Shown in pieces: positions 1 to 12,049 of a stretch of 64,000 bases of DNA. The notes under the pieces are model-generated. The model was not told the origin of the DNA. It made no database searches and worked only from the letters and a program-made list of their open reading frames with translations. A program made the position numbers and the translations under genes. This DNA is from Owenia fusiformis (Eukaryota > Annelida > Polychaeta > Sabellida > Oweniidae): NCBI GenBank assembly GCA_903813345.2, contig CAIIXF020000002.1:19174455-19238454 (forward strand), read 5' to 3'. Numbering within the stretch: position 1 is the first letter of the stretch; the number at the start of each line of letters is the position of its first letter.

Positions 1-165
1 AATTGTGAGCACAGATGCTCCTGAAATAGCTCCAAAAGAAAAAGTCACAACAGTTCAAGTCAGGGGAACTTCCATTGGCACTTAGCCCTTGTACTGATTT
101 TTGCAATATCTAAAACTTGAAGCAGAGCGGATTTTGACCCACTGTGCAAATGGAAAGATTTCTCA
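1..165. repeat. Dispersed repeat, copy 1
   Basis: This stretch matches 21277-21441 in the same orientation with roughly 90% identity by eye. Both contain a run like 'gatgctcctgaaatagctcc' and end at a shared 'gacccactgtgcaaatgga'. The window edge truncates this copy. No coding function is seen. Confidence 0.75.
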
Positions 166-172
166 ACCAACC

Positions 173-489
173 CAGGGGCGGATCTGGGAACCAACAAGGG
201 GGGGGCCCAAATTTCAGGTCAGAGAAAAAAAAGTCCACAAAAAAATTTTGGGCCCCTAAAACGCAAAAGTGGGCCCAAATTTTGAAATTTGAGGCCCATT
301 TTCTTCAAAATTTGGCCTGAATTTAAAAAATAAGGCCTTAAAAGGCCCAGTAATGACCAAAAAGGCCGACTTTTTGGGGACCTTAAGGCCTTTTTTGGCC
401 CAAAATTTTTTTTGGGCCCAATTTTTTTTCTGGGCCCACCGAAGGGGGGGGGCCCGGGCCCCCAGGCCCCCCCCCCTAATCCGCCAGTG
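173..489. mobile_element. Small non-autonomous DNA transposon (MITE), CAGGGGCGG type
   Basis: The 317 bp element begins 'caggggcggatctgg' and ends 'cctaatccgccagtg', imperfect inverted termini sharing GGCGGAT. It is flanked by a 5 bp direct repeat CAACC (168-172 and 490-494), read as a target-site duplication. The interior is rich in GGCCC and AAATTTT runs and has no real coding capacity. A related interior without clear ends is at 18330-18430. Confidence 0.7.
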
Positions 490-499
490 CAACCATTAC

Positions 500-650
500 C
501 ACATGTGAATGAATGACATATATCATTGCAAAGAGGAGAGACGTGGCTTTATGGTACATTGAATTAAATTGATGTAGTCATCACTAGTTTTGTGATTTTA
601 CGAGATAACTACTTGTTGCGTTTTTTTGATACGCCCTGTATATTATACTT
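500..650 (-). repeat. Dispersed repeat, inverted relative to 20595-20745
   Basis: The sequence around 600-645 ('ttgcgtttttttgatacgc') is the reverse complement of sequence at about 20597-20640, and 505-560 matches the reverse complement of 20690-20735. The outer end near 'ccctgtata' resembles a transposon terminus next to TA, but no partner terminus was identified. Confidence 0.6.
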
Positions 651-659
651 ACTGAAACT

Positions 660-1489
660 AATGTTTTTAGGTGTCACTCCGGTAAATACCACTTCCGGCA
701 CTTCCGGATAGTGTTTTTTATAATACTTTAAAAACGAAGCCATGCCAACTTCAAATGTGTGTATAGTAGGTTTGAGTGCATGTACTGTGGCCATTTGAGG
801 TATGTATGTTAAGCTTTATTCGCTAATTTTCATGGTGAAGCAGGGATTGAGTCCCTATGTTGGCGTAGTGATATTTAAAAATCGAGACGCAAACCTTATG
901 TTAAATTTAGTGTCAAGATGAAGGTTATGCTAGTTGAACGCAGAAATATAGTCATTGTATGGGCTAAATCGTTCGAAAATGGCGATATGTACCCCAGAAC
1001 TTGAATTTTGTGATTTTTTAAATATTTTTTAATGATTTACCGTAGTGACACCTTTACAAATTTTTGGCTCTATACTTCCGGTCACTTTGGATCTCGCTAG
1101 GTTCGAGATTCCAAATCACGTGATCATAAGCGCGCCAATATAATTTTTGCGACGTGGCAAGGGAAGGACGTGTTCTCATGGCTTCTTCAACATCTACAGC
1201 TGAAACTTGGGTAAATACTTACACACTAGCTTACTTTATTTGGCTTCATACATTGCCAACCAGATTTATGGTCATATATTTTAATTGGAACTCATTGATC
1301 AACTTGCATCGGAATTTCCAGTATTTTTAGTTTAGCTTTTCAATTTACACTCATTTTTACGAAGCCAATATTTTACTCCCATTTCTTTGGAATGCCACGT
1401 TGTAGGAATACTTCCCCTTCTATTTACAATTCTATCTCATAAATAGGAGGTCATTTCACTTCACTTTTTTATACAATATTCATACTTAT
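660..1489. other. No gene seen
   Basis: No convincing exon, RNA gene or repeat boundary was found. Short open frames lack splice context and recognisable motifs. Confidence 0.5.
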
Positions 1490-1735
1490 AATCTATCCTT
1501 TTGGCAGGAAATTCAATCCTTTTGGCGGGCGATGGAGAATATTCTGCAGTTAACTTTACCTGTTTAGCGGGAAGCGCTATCATGTTGGCGGGAAATGCTA
1601 TCCCTTTTGGCAAGAAATTCTACCTTTTGGCGGGAAACTTTACCTTTTTGGCGGGTAATTGATCACATTCTGGCGGGAAACTTTACCTGTTTAGCGAGAA
1701 ATCACCTCTATTTGGCGGGTAAAATCATTTGCATT
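1490..1735. repeat. Degenerate tandem repeat with TTGGCGGGAAA core
   Basis: The core 'ttggcgggaaa' and variants recur about every 25-45 bp at least seven times, with irregular spacers such as 'ctttaccttt'. It looks like an old, diverged minisatellite. Confidence 0.6.
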
Positions 1736-1874
1736 AGTTGAATAAAGTGAGCCTTATTTCATAAACATAGCCATTCATATCTTATTGGACATACTCCACG
1801 GGATGTATAAATTATTTTCCCAAACTACGTTTTAAGGTTACTGAAGAAAAGGGATTTTATATTTCTTTGGTTTT

Positions 1875-2165
1875 TGGTACAATTTCCATTTCCGCCATTT
1901 TTATTAGCCATCTCATTGGGTAAAATATGGGATCATTTCAAGTTCCAACGATTTTTATTAGTCATTTTGCAAAATAAATTTGGCACAATTTCTACTCCCA
2001 TCATTTTTATTAGCTTTCTATTGGGTGAAATATGGAATCATTTCAAGTTCCCGCCATTTTTATTAGTCCTTTTGCAAAGTTAATTCGGTAAAATTTCTAT
2101 TTCCGCCATTTTTATTAGCCATCTATTGAATAAATTACTCCACCATTTTTTGTTGGCCACCTATT
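1875..2165. repeat. Degenerate tandem repeat, about 52 bp
   Basis: 'ccatttttattag' and close variants recur near 1896, 1950, 2003, 2055 and 2106, separated by 'ggtaaaatatgggatcattt'-like sequence. The 69-residue open frame across it is a by-product of the repeat. Confidence 0.65.
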
Positions 2166-2214
2166 GAGAAAACTTCATACTTTTAGAAAACTCCGATGTT
2201 ACTGCTTATTTTAC

Positions 2215-2428
2215 TTAGTCCATTAAGGATGACAAATACTCAGATCATTTATGCTCATCCATTAGGGATGATAAATACTTAGTCCATTTATGTTCATCCA
2301 TAAAGGATGAACAATACTTAGTCTATTTATGCCCATCCATAAAGGGTGACAAATACTTAGTCCATTTATGCTCATCCATTAGGGATGATAAATACTTAGT
2401 CCATTCATGCTCATCCATAAAGTAGTAT
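2215..2428. repeat. 39 bp minisatellite, left block
   Basis: A 39 bp unit containing 'catccataaaggatgacaaa' and 'tacttagtcca' repeats about five times. The same array resumes at 2780 after an inserted element. The unit is 13 codons long, so open frames across it are periodic artefacts. Confidence 0.85.
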
Positions 2429-2779
2429 GTATCCAACAGACTGACTAGAAGTCAGTCTGTTATGATGTACTACTTTCCTGTGGAAATTGCAGTGAATTTT
2501 TTTGCACAAAATTATCAATTGGAGGAACCATTTCTTAAATAAAATAAACATTACAAAATTTCAATTAAATAGTAAGGTACAATTAAATGCAATAAAAAGT
2601 AGCAGAGCATATTGTCAAGTGGAAATAAAGCTAGTTGAAGTAACAAATGTGCAAATTAATTTTACCCAATCGGCCATTTTGAATAGCACTTCCTATGTAA
2701 ACAAATATTTAGAATTACCAAACTTTAACATAGGTGCCTTATAGTCTGAATATAATTCAGACTAAATACGATATAGTCT
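2429..2779. mobile_element. Hairpin-ended dispersed element inserted in the 39 bp minisatellite
   Basis: This segment interrupts the 39 bp array. Its left end has an 11 bp-stem hairpin ('aacagactgac' ... 'gtcagtctgtt', 2444-2470) and its right end a 9 bp-stem hairpin ('tagtctgaa' ... 'ttcagacta', about 2744-2766). The interior, from about 2500, is repeated at 49690-49960, for example 'aaataaacattacaaaattt' here. It has no coding capacity. Confidence 0.65.
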
Positions 2780-3262
2780 AATCCATAAAGGGTGACAAAT
2801 ACTTAGTCCATTCATGCTCATCCATAAAGGATGACAAATACTTAGTTCACGTATGCTCATCGATAAGGGATGAAAAATACTTAGTCTATTTATGCTCATC
2901 CATAAAGGGTGACAAATACTTAGTTCACATCCGTAAGGGATGACAAATACTTAATCCATTTTTGCACATCCATAAAGGATGACAAATATTTAGTCCATTC
3001 ATGCTCATCCATAAAGGATGACAAATACTTAGTCCATTAATGCTCATCCATAAAGGATGACAAATACTTAGTCCATTTATGCACACCCATAAAGGATGAC
3101 AAATACTTAATCCATTCATTCTCATCCATAAAGGGTGACAAATACTTAGTCCATTTATGCTCATCCATAAAGGATGACAAATACTTAGTCCATTAATGTA
3201 CATCCATAAAGGATGACAAAAACTTAGTTCACGTATGCTCATCCATAAAGGGTGACAATTAC
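2780..3262. repeat. 39 bp minisatellite, right block
   Basis: About twelve further copies of the 39 bp 'catccataaaggatgac ... tacttagtcca' unit, with an exact 39 bp phase in 3001-3180. A lone diverged copy is at about 3370-3400 and another relic near 3490. The 105-residue minus-strand open frame simply reads the 13-codon unit repeatedly. Confidence 0.9.
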
Positions 3263-3765
3263 TTAGTTTATTTACATCCCTATATTAATAATTATAATTA
3301 CTTCGTCAGGTAACATACTCCCACTTAGGATGTCAATTGACTTTACCTTCAAATACTTATGATTATCATTCCTATAAGCCAATCCATAAAGGATGACTTA
3401 CTCATATATTGTATTTTATACTTGTTTGATATGATAATTGTTGACGATAGTTGACACATATATTAGGTATTTCTTTATTAGGTGGTGTCCATAAAGGATA
3501 ACCATTTATCAAAACCACATTCATTAATACGACTGTAGTTAACACTGATTAATATATTTTAATAATTTAAATTAATACATTCTTTTAGACATAAATCATT
3601 CTTATTATGTACATTTATTAACCAGGTAAAACTTTAGGCGTATTTTCTCCTTAATATGATATCACTTATCATTTCATTTACCTTATAAGCTAGGGTTGTT
3701 AACTGCGTTTTAAATTGGCCACGGCAGTGGTGGATTGCACAATAGGCAATGAGATTTCCCTCAGG
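3263..3765. other. No gene seen
   Basis: AT-rich sequence with isolated relics of the 39 bp unit ('ccataaaggat') and no supported gene. Confidence 0.5.
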
Positions 3766-3975
3766 TGTAAAGAAAAAGAACAAAAATATAAAAGTGGATT
3801 TCTCCTTTTTGAAGCTTTGAACTTAATTTACACTTCTTAATGCTGGAATTGATAGTTTATCCATACATTTTAAGAAAATAGATATGCCAAAGAAGATGTT
3901 AAGTCAAATGTTGCCTTGATACCTCAGAAAGAATTTAAAAAAATCCCATTTTCTCTCTTCAGGCCTTAATGTCCC
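3766..3975 (+). repeat. Dispersed repeat shared with ILK intron 1
   Basis: It matches 43965-44135: 'aatttacacttcttaatgct' is present in both, followed by 'gaattgatagttta' here against 'gaaattgatagttta' there, and both close with 'cctcagaaa'/'gctcagaaa' and 'ttctctct'. This copy carries about 40 extra bases internally. Confidence 0.7.
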
Positions 3976-4329
3976 TTTAAGTGCGCTTGAATGTACTGCT
4001 TTTGTTGAATTATGAAAACATAAGCATGTAATTTGCAACGCATGGGCTCATTGTTCTTTTTCGTGATACCCCGGGGATTACTTTTTAAATATTATGCAAT
4101 GCACTCACCTGCGGGCAATTCAAAAATACACCCTATAAAATACCCACAAAAATCAATATTCAATCATTTAACCTTATATTTGCGAATGCAAATAGCGACT
4201 ACCAGCTACCAGATTTACCTATTGATTTGCATGAATTAATCGGTCAGTTTGAAGTTGCAATATCGAACAACCCGTTTGTTGACTTACAGTGAATTGTCAC
4301 ATGATCAAACAAGCTTAAAATGTGATATA

Positions 4330-4690
4330 AGATGAGGGAAAGCCCCAGAGCTTTAGTGATGACTGACACATTACGTCTCTTGCGTACCACCTTCGTTTGC
4401 GCAAATTCTCACCAGTTAGTTTTCGAATATAAGGCGTCGTTGTGATGTTTTAATCGATTTAAGCATATTCCTTACATCTTTATCTTGATGTGAAATAACA
4501 AGCTATGATATTGGTTAGCACGCCAGAAATTAACATAATATAACTTGAAGCGTTATTAGAAAATTTTAAATCTGCCATTTTTGTTTGTTGATTTTGACCG
4601 ATCAGAGACGTGGGTCATCTCAATACAGGTTTACATTATAAGCGTATGTCATCTTTGAACTCTGGGGTTAATCCCCGATCAAACACATAT
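4330..4690. mobile_element. Candidate terminal-inverted-repeat element
   Basis: The left end 'ggaaagccccagagcttt' is an imperfect inverted match to the right end 'aactctggggttaatcccc'. The right portion ('tttacattataagcgtatgt' and 'ctggggtt') recurs at 22880-22975, supporting a repeat family. Boundaries are approximate. Confidence 0.4.
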
Positions 4691-7600
4691 GTTTTGTGTC
4701 TAAGCGCATGCGCCAGGTGTACTTCCGCTATTTACAATTTCCGAACACCTTGATAGTCAGTGTTAGTTTCTGCTTTAATACCAGATTAAAACGATATTTA
4801 GCTCAGCTACTGGGTTTTCGCAACTAATGGGACGCACAGCAGGTACTATTCATATTTAAATGATTTTGCCATCAAATTGCAATCAATCCGTTAGCTGGTA
4901 GCCGCTATTTTCACTACGCTATACATTTGCCAGCCCATGTGAATATGACGTTCTATTTAGTCAACTTTCCTAACACAATAATAAACAAAAGATGAAATTA
5001 ACATTATGGACCTTGCATTAACTGAATGTTTCAAAAAGTTTGCCTATTATATAGTAACAGTGCATTTATTTAAATATCCAATCAATTTAAACCAATCTTA
5101 GTATGAAAATCTTGAACCAAGGTTAAGTTTTTTTTGCATTCTGGGTAAATTTATAGGTTGCCATTTTGGATTTTCCATCCTAAAATCTTCTTGTTGGGGA
5201 TATTTTGTACATGTTTGTGTTCTTGTTTCATATATTATTGCTCAATAAGCTTTAGATTTCTTTTTCGGTTCAATTGATTGTTTAGAAGCAGTAAAACCGA
5301 CTGTAAGGTCATGACAAGTTTTTGAATAGAGCGGGAATTAATCCTTACAGGTGCCAGTAACTTAAACTGTATTTTTAAAACCCATACTACCCTATCTTGA
5401 TCGTGCATGCGCAAATATTTTGCTTTCAACCAGGTCGCTTTTGAGTATACCAGCTGCTTAGTCTAAAGGTTAATACGTTTGGTGCTCGAAAAGGGTCAAT
5501 ATTGCTATTCGCTGAACTTCAGTGGTGCAGTAGTGAAGTCCAGGTTCCAAGTTATATGATGGTTGAAGAAAGAATGTAAATAATATAGTTTTAAATTTTA
5601 AAATATTTGACATGTCATAGTACACAGTTGCAAAAGTTGATGAGTAAGATGATTATACAGAAACGATTCGCTGGTTTTACACCAAAAAAAATCTGAGATA
5701 GTCAATAATATAGACTAATATACTAGACTCATGTTTTGTACAATAGTGTGATAGTATATTTTTGAACCGCTCAATGTAATTGATCTAATCTTAATTTTCA
5801 GACGAGTACAATAATGACATACATGTGCCAATCATTATTTCTAATGTGCTTGATATCCTAATCCAGTGGTACATGAAGCTGTATTTGACATTCAAAGCCA
5901 GAATATAATGAATAATAGAAGGAATGATATGTTTCATTGGAGTTCATTGATGAAGGAATACATACAAGGGGCGTCATTAGAATGTTTCAACACATGTGAC
6001 ACGTCGCAAGATGGTGCACTTGTGTTTTTAGGGTATCGCATGGATGTAATTTTAATGCTTTGGAATATAGGAAGATATTCTGATTAAAGTTATATATCAT
6101 TTTAAAGCTGCTTTAATGAATTTTCAAAGCAAATACACTCCTTTCACAATTGTCGCGCATTCTTTTTTTAAAAACAGTTCTTTTTCCAAAAATCTGGCAA
6201 ATATCTGCTGTTGACACATTACATTTTGAATAATTTTTCGTCTTTAAAAGCTCATAACTGAAACAATATTTGACTATTATACTCTTGATAGTCTTGATAA
6301 AAGTAGATGTAAGTTTGAAGCTGCTGTTTGCCCCGAAACGCAATCTTGGGTTGTTTCGGGGGTGAACTTTATCATTTTGAGCTTAATGAAAGATTATAGA
6401 ATGATGAACAAATGAGGCAAATTTTGAGTATAAATACTTACGATAAATGTGTCATTTCAAAGATTGTTCATTGAATTGATTCGATTTTTGACGACAATAT
6501 GATTTTGGAAAGGTTTCCAAATTAAGAACGTGACATCACTTCCGAATTATAGCATTCAACTTAAGTAGTGTTTAATTACTCCCGTCCATTATAATATCTG
6601 AGTAGCCTTGCGTTAGAATGCACACTCAGCAAGCATGAGTCCTGCAATCACTTTTTTATTTTTTTAACTAAATGATTGTTCTTTGATGATATTACGCAGA
6701 AAAAAACAATTTTTATTTACATAAACTTTATATTAGAGCTTCAAAATGTAAAAACAATATATGTTAACATATTGCATTTTGGAGCGATGTGCAGGTTTAA
6801 TTTCAAGGAGTGAATTCTAGTAAGCGTCCCATATTGTGACATCATCAAGTTTGAAACATAGATTTTGTCAACAGCCACCTTTTTTGCTCATTTTTTGTTA
6901 CCTTCAACTTTTCGGGTGTTCATTAAACAAAATATAAGAGGCCAATTTTAACATCATTTGATTCGTGTTAATGATGCTCCTTACCCATTGTAATATGTAT
7001 ACGATATCAGAGTTATTCGTCTTAAATATTTTGAGATAAAGAGGCAAATGTGGAGGACGAAAGGATTTCCAAATGTGTACATTTTTCTCAAAAACGTCAC
7101 ATTCTGTTGTGTTAAAAAGGGAAAATGTGTAACAATATGTGTGCGAACTATTTTCGACGTGTCTGTTTATATGGAAATGCTTGCCTAAAACTGCAAAATG
7201 ACTATATGTGCGGAATATTACATATGTTTGTATCGTGTTATCGCGTAACCATTAGCGCTGCCATTTCGAATGTTGACTAGACATAGTGCTGTACAATTAA
7301 TGTATTTGTAGGAAGTGGATTCATAATACTATTACTATGCTTACCCAAGCTTTTAACTCTGAAAACTATTATCAGTGATGTAGTCTTATATGACATGTTG
7401 GATGTCAGATGTTTTTGGATGGTATCTGCTCCAATGATTTTGCATTTAATCATGAAACGCTCATCACCAGACACCCTAAAACAAACATTATCCTCTTTGT
7501 GACAAGAGGAAAAATGTTTCACAATATGTTGTGCATTAAATCAAAGTAAAGATACATTTCTTTGATGACTTTTTATTCATCTTAAGATTTTAGAAAAACA

Positions 7601-8130
7601 ATCGATTCACAAAAATACAGTTGAATCAAACTAGAAAACATATCTACATATAACACAATGACACGTAGTTTAAATAACAGTTAACTGTTTTTTTTGTTAC
7701 ATACCAATGTCAAAATAAGTAACATTTTCGAAGTGAAACTTACACGCTCCCTGTACTTTAATAGATAGATAATAGATTTACTGAAATGTCTCTTGTATTG
7801 CTTTAGAGTTGTGCTTCACTGCGCCCACTATTATCTATCTTTGCCTTTGTTTTTTGCCAACAATATTCTACAAACTGCTTGATGAATCTATTTTATGTCT
7901 GGTAGATCACAAGAAATGAATGTAAAATGTATTTTACGTTCAGAAATATGGAATTAAACCCACGTCCCTCATTTGCAACTTAATTGTACCCTGTTTCCCT
8001 TTTAAACGTGGTCACGTGGTAGGGTAGTGTGAAATCATCTCTGGTTCTTGCACGTCATATTTACATACAGGTGACAGGTCATCTCAACCCAAAATCAACT
8101 CCAACTCAGTCAAACTTAACCCCAAGTCAA
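4691..8130. other. No supported gene
   Basis: A possible acceptor at about 5803 ('aattttcag') is followed by about 35 open codons, and the open frame at 5866-6087 is nearby, but neither matches a recognised family. The rest is AT-rich with no RNA gene or clear repeat boundary. Confidence 0.4.
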
Positions 8131-8232
8131 CTTTGGTTTGAGTTTAACAGCTTCCAAGCAATCGGTTGAACCTAAAAGAAGTCATTATCTCATTGCTGAC
8201 TTTTTCCTATTTTGTATGTACTTCCAGGTGCC

Positions 8233-8374
8233 CTCCTCTTACCCTGGCCATGAAAAATTCTGTGTTGTCCGAGAAGTGTCAGAGAGGAACCAAAGTCTAC
8301 ACCATCCGTTTACAGCATTTGTACCGACATATCATACTGTTATAACTACCACTGGTGATGTCTTATACGCATAA
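8233..8374 (+). CDS. Candidate terminal exon A of an unrecognised gene
   Basis: An acceptor-like tract 'ctgactttttcct' followed by 'cttccag' precedes an open frame that ends at a stop at 8372-8374. Its residues align with candidate exon B at 11890-12034: both show a V-x-E-V-x-E segment, then S-L-x-x-P-F, then V-x-T-x-H-x-V, and both stop at about the same place. The family is not recognised. A strong donor-like 'gtaagta' at 8419 could make this part of a longer transcript. It may instead be a decayed duplicate. Confidence 0.3.
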
Positions 8375-8643
8375 AGTAGCATTGTCCAAGACAAGAGAGG
8401 TCTCTGGGATCATAGTCAAGTAAGTACAATATTTCATTTCCTAATATACAGTATTGCTTTCAGATTTACCTTTAGCCTGGAGATTAGAAGCCCACTAGAA
8501 TCTGAACCACAAACAGGAATCCAAACTGGCCTCTGGAAGACCGAGGCACCTGCTGGAAGATGAGCAACAAATGGAAGCCAGGCCATCAATTGGACATCAA
8601 GCCAAGATGGTCATGCTACAGGAAGTCAAGCTGCCCTCTGGAA

Positions 8644-8790
8644 GATGAGTCACCTGCTGGAAGATGAGTCACCTGCTGGAATATGAGTCACCTGCTGAAA
8701 GATGAGTCATCTGCTGGAAGATGAGTCACCTGCTGGAAGATAGCTACCTGCTGGAAGATAGCCACCTGCTGGAAGATGAGCCACAAATAA
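8644..8790. repeat. 19 bp minisatellite
   Basis: The unit 'gatgagtcacctgctggaa' repeats about seven times with an exact 19 bp step at its start. The last copies shorten to 18 bp and drift to 'gatagccacctgctgg'. Confidence 0.85.
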
Positions 8791-8799
8791 GCATCAAGC

Positions 8800-9460
8800 C
8801 ACAAATAAGCATCAAGCCACAAATGGAAACCTAGCCATCAATTGGAAGTCAAGCCAAGATGGTCATCCTACAGGAAGTCAGGCTGCCCTCTGGAAGATGA
8901 GTCAACTGCTGGAAGATAAGCATCTAGCAACAAATGGAAACCTAGTCACCATAGGAATCCAAGTGAAGATGACCCACAAATGGAAACCTAGCCATCAATT
9001 GGAAGTCAAGCCAAGATGGTCATCCTACAGGAAGTCAGGCTGCCCTCTGGAAGATGAGTCAACTGCTGGAAGATAAGCATCTAGCCACAAATGGAAACCT
9101 AGCCACCATAGGAATCCAAGTGAAGATGACCCACAAATGGAAACCTAGCCATCAATTGGAAGTCAAGCCAAGATGGTCATCCTACAGGAAGTCAGGCTGC
9201 TCTCTGGAAGATGAATCAACTGCTGGAAGATAAGCATGTAGCCACAAATGGAAACCTAGCCACCATAGGAATCCAAGTGAAGATGACCCACAAATGGAAA
9301 CCTAGCCATCAATTGGAAGTCAAGCCAAGATGGTCATCCTACAGGAAGTCGGGCTGCCCTCTGGAAGATGAGTCAACTGCTGGAAGATAAGCATCGAGCC
9401 ACAAATGGAAACCTAGCCACCCATAGGAATCCAAGTGAAGATGACCCACACATGGGAAGG
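8800..9460. repeat. 157 bp tandem repeat, about four copies
   Basis: 'ctagccatcaattggaag' recurs at 8831, 8988, 9145 and 9302, an exact 157 bp step each time. Each unit includes 'gtcatcctacaggaagtc' and 'gaagataagcatctagcc'. The unit incorporates 'ctgctggaaga', which is also the core of the adjacent 19 bp array, so the two probably share ancestry. Confidence 0.9.
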
Positions 9461-9469
9461 AAGCCAAGT

Positions 9470-11780
9470 CAAGATCACTGGATACACTGGAAGCTACTTC
9501 AACTCGACCCTTGATGTAATAGAGTTGCAATGTTCCTGTCACCTAAGTTAAGTAATCTTGATTTTCTATGTTAGTTATTTTTATGTTATGATAGTCATTT
9601 AAAGGGTCATCTCCAGCTAGACAATAATTTCCATCTATGGGTTGGGAGGCAGGTTCTTCTCGTTTAGTGGGGCACCTTCCATTTTGAATGAACCGGTGGA
9701 TTTTGTTGGCCAGCCCATTATTCTGGAGTGGAGGAACGTGGAGTCTGCTATGAAGCTGGATGGCTGAACATGTCTTAACACGAGATCAATTGTTGGGAGG
9801 CCTTCCTTTGTTCATGTTTTATGTTGTCCCGATTGATTTCGAGGAATATCTAAGGATGGCATCGTTGAGCATGGGTCATTCTGATCCATTGCATTGAGAG
9901 CTCTGGCTTACTTGATCATACCATTTGATGTTCCTTGTGGTATCTCCACTGTGATTCTGATGATCAGTGTCTATCAATCTCTAGATGCATGGGTTTCAGG
10001 TATCAATTCCTTGTAAGTCCCAACCCAACAGTTTCCTTGTTGGATTCTTATTGTTGAACTTGGTTCTTGTTTCGCCTATATTCTGATGGCTGATGAAAGC
10101 CACAGTTACTCGTCAGTAAACGTGGTCGACCTGCACCCACCAGGATGTAGGTCAATGTATTGCTGTGGTGCCGGTGTGCATTTGATAGTTCCCGAGGGGT
10201 CTCGGTGAATTCTGGTGATGGTCCACTCATTTTTGTTTTCAAGCATCAGTGACGATTAGTTGGCTATGACGGATATAGTGTGATTCTTAAGATCTTGTGA
10301 GGACGCAGCAAGGATTCACATGGTTACTGTACAGGAACGGCATTGGAGTTGATACATGTTACCTTGTACTCTTTAGGTAGGTAGACATTGCTTATCAGTG
10401 TTACAGTAAAGATACTATCGGGAATTGATAGTGGTCTGGTCTTGTATTTCATCTTTTTAATGTGATGTATCCTAATAATGCATGGCCAAGGATGGCATTC
10501 TTGTTATTCTTCTTAATCTCTCTGGACAGCATACAGCATGAGCGAGGGGACGGTCACCCAATGTTTGATCTTTTGTTAAGGTGTGGTTGGCTTGAAAGCT
10601 TCGTAACAGGTTCTATGTTCTGAAATGAAAGAATAGTGGAATCCACCAATGGTTCATTTCAAAATGGAAGAGATGTGCGCCATATTTGGAAATATTGTCT
10701 TCATATTGTTGTTTTTTACATTCACTTTCACCTGAGAGTTAACATACTAAGTATGTTAGTCTCAGTTTTTAGGTTTCAATTTTCAATTCTTTTTTTTGGT
10801 GCGAGCTGGAAGATGATTCTCTGTGTTGTAGCCTATTTGTAGCCAATTTTTAGTTTTCAACTATTTTTTTCTTGTGTTGAGGTCAGTGCAAATGCGACCA
10901 TTATTTGGTCCAAAAAGCAATCAACTGTCTAGGTATCTATGACCTAGACACTGATTGTTAAGGTTTAAATGTTATTTTGTCAAATGATAATCCCTTGCAT
11001 GTTTCGGAGTTAGGGTAGTCATTAAAACCATTTTTCTCAATGTAGGTGTTTTGAAGAAGGTGAAAAAGGACAATGGCTACTACTGCTCTGGACTACAACT
11101 ACTACTGTTGCAAAGAAGATACTAATAAATCAATTTTCTCCTTGCACAAAATCACAATTTAGCCAGAAGAATGAACTTAGTAACAGCCACACAATGGTTA
11201 CAGTGCTGCAAGCAGTATTGTATTGACTAGTTAAAATCTATAACTACCTTACTCCATCCCTCCAAATTCTTTTTTTGGCAATTTATTTGAATTGGAATAA
11301 TAAGATTAACATGCATTACATATATTTTTTCTTTTTTTCAGCAAATCGGGCATTGGTTGCTACACAGGGAACAATGTTTGCATGTGTTTGGTAATTTTTC
11401 ATTCTGAGACTTTGGGAACTAAACAGGGAAAATAGTTTAAATTCAATCAATTTGGTCTTGATCATTTGTTTGATTACTATAATGCTAGCTATTAGCTAGC
11501 TATAGAAGAACTAATTTGCCGATTAATTCAGCAATCATACGATTTTTATTCATAGTTTTCATTAAACTGTACTTACTCAGCAATGATTTGATTTTTTATG
11601 TCACCACCAGGAGTTGTGAAATAGTGTGATATTCTCTATTTAATGGACAAAACTACTTCATGGATGGCAGTCAGCAATTAATGTTAAGCTACTGTTACAA
11701 ATTGCTTCTTAAACAAATGGCCGGTGGTGACATTTTCATGTTAATGCATAGTCTTAAAAGCAATATATAAATATACTCAT
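9470..11780. other. No supported gene
   Basis: Base composition is less AT-rich at 9600-10600 but no family was recognised. An acceptor-like 'aatgtag' at 11045 is followed by about 57 open codons ending near 11227, and an AATAAA-like string lies at about 11125. This could be a 3' exon of an unknown transcript, but nothing confirms it. Confidence 0.35.
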
Positions 11781-11889
11781 ATCTAAAAATGGTCATTCCA
11801 GAGATATGGATATATTCACCTATTCCTTTTAAGGAAAAAGTCAAATCCTCCTTGCTGACTTTTTCCTCTTTTTTTCAAGTACTTTCAGG

Positions 11890-12034
11890 TCGTAACAATG
11901 TCTATCCTGTAAATGAAGTGACAGAGAAGATCGACAGAGAACCACAGAGATCCAGTCTGCGGCGGCCGTTTGCAGTGTCTGTGTCTACAAAGCATGTTGT
12001 TACTGGTTCAAGTGATAGGCGTTTGCAACAATAA
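11890..12034 (+). CDS. Candidate terminal exon B, paralogous to 8233-8374
   Basis: It is preceded by 'ctgactttttcct' and 'ctttcag', like exon A. The open frame reaches a stop at 12032-12034. It shares the V-x-E-V-x-E, S-L-x-x-P-F and V-x-T-x-H-x-V spacing with exon A but has about four extra residues before the S-L pair. No family is recognised. Either could be pseudogenised. Confidence 0.3.
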
Positions 12035-12049
12035 TGTGTAACAAAGTTA

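Noticed and set aside
2925-3242. 105-residue frame with a 13-residue repeat
   Set aside because: It is the 39 bp minisatellite read in a frame that happens to be open.
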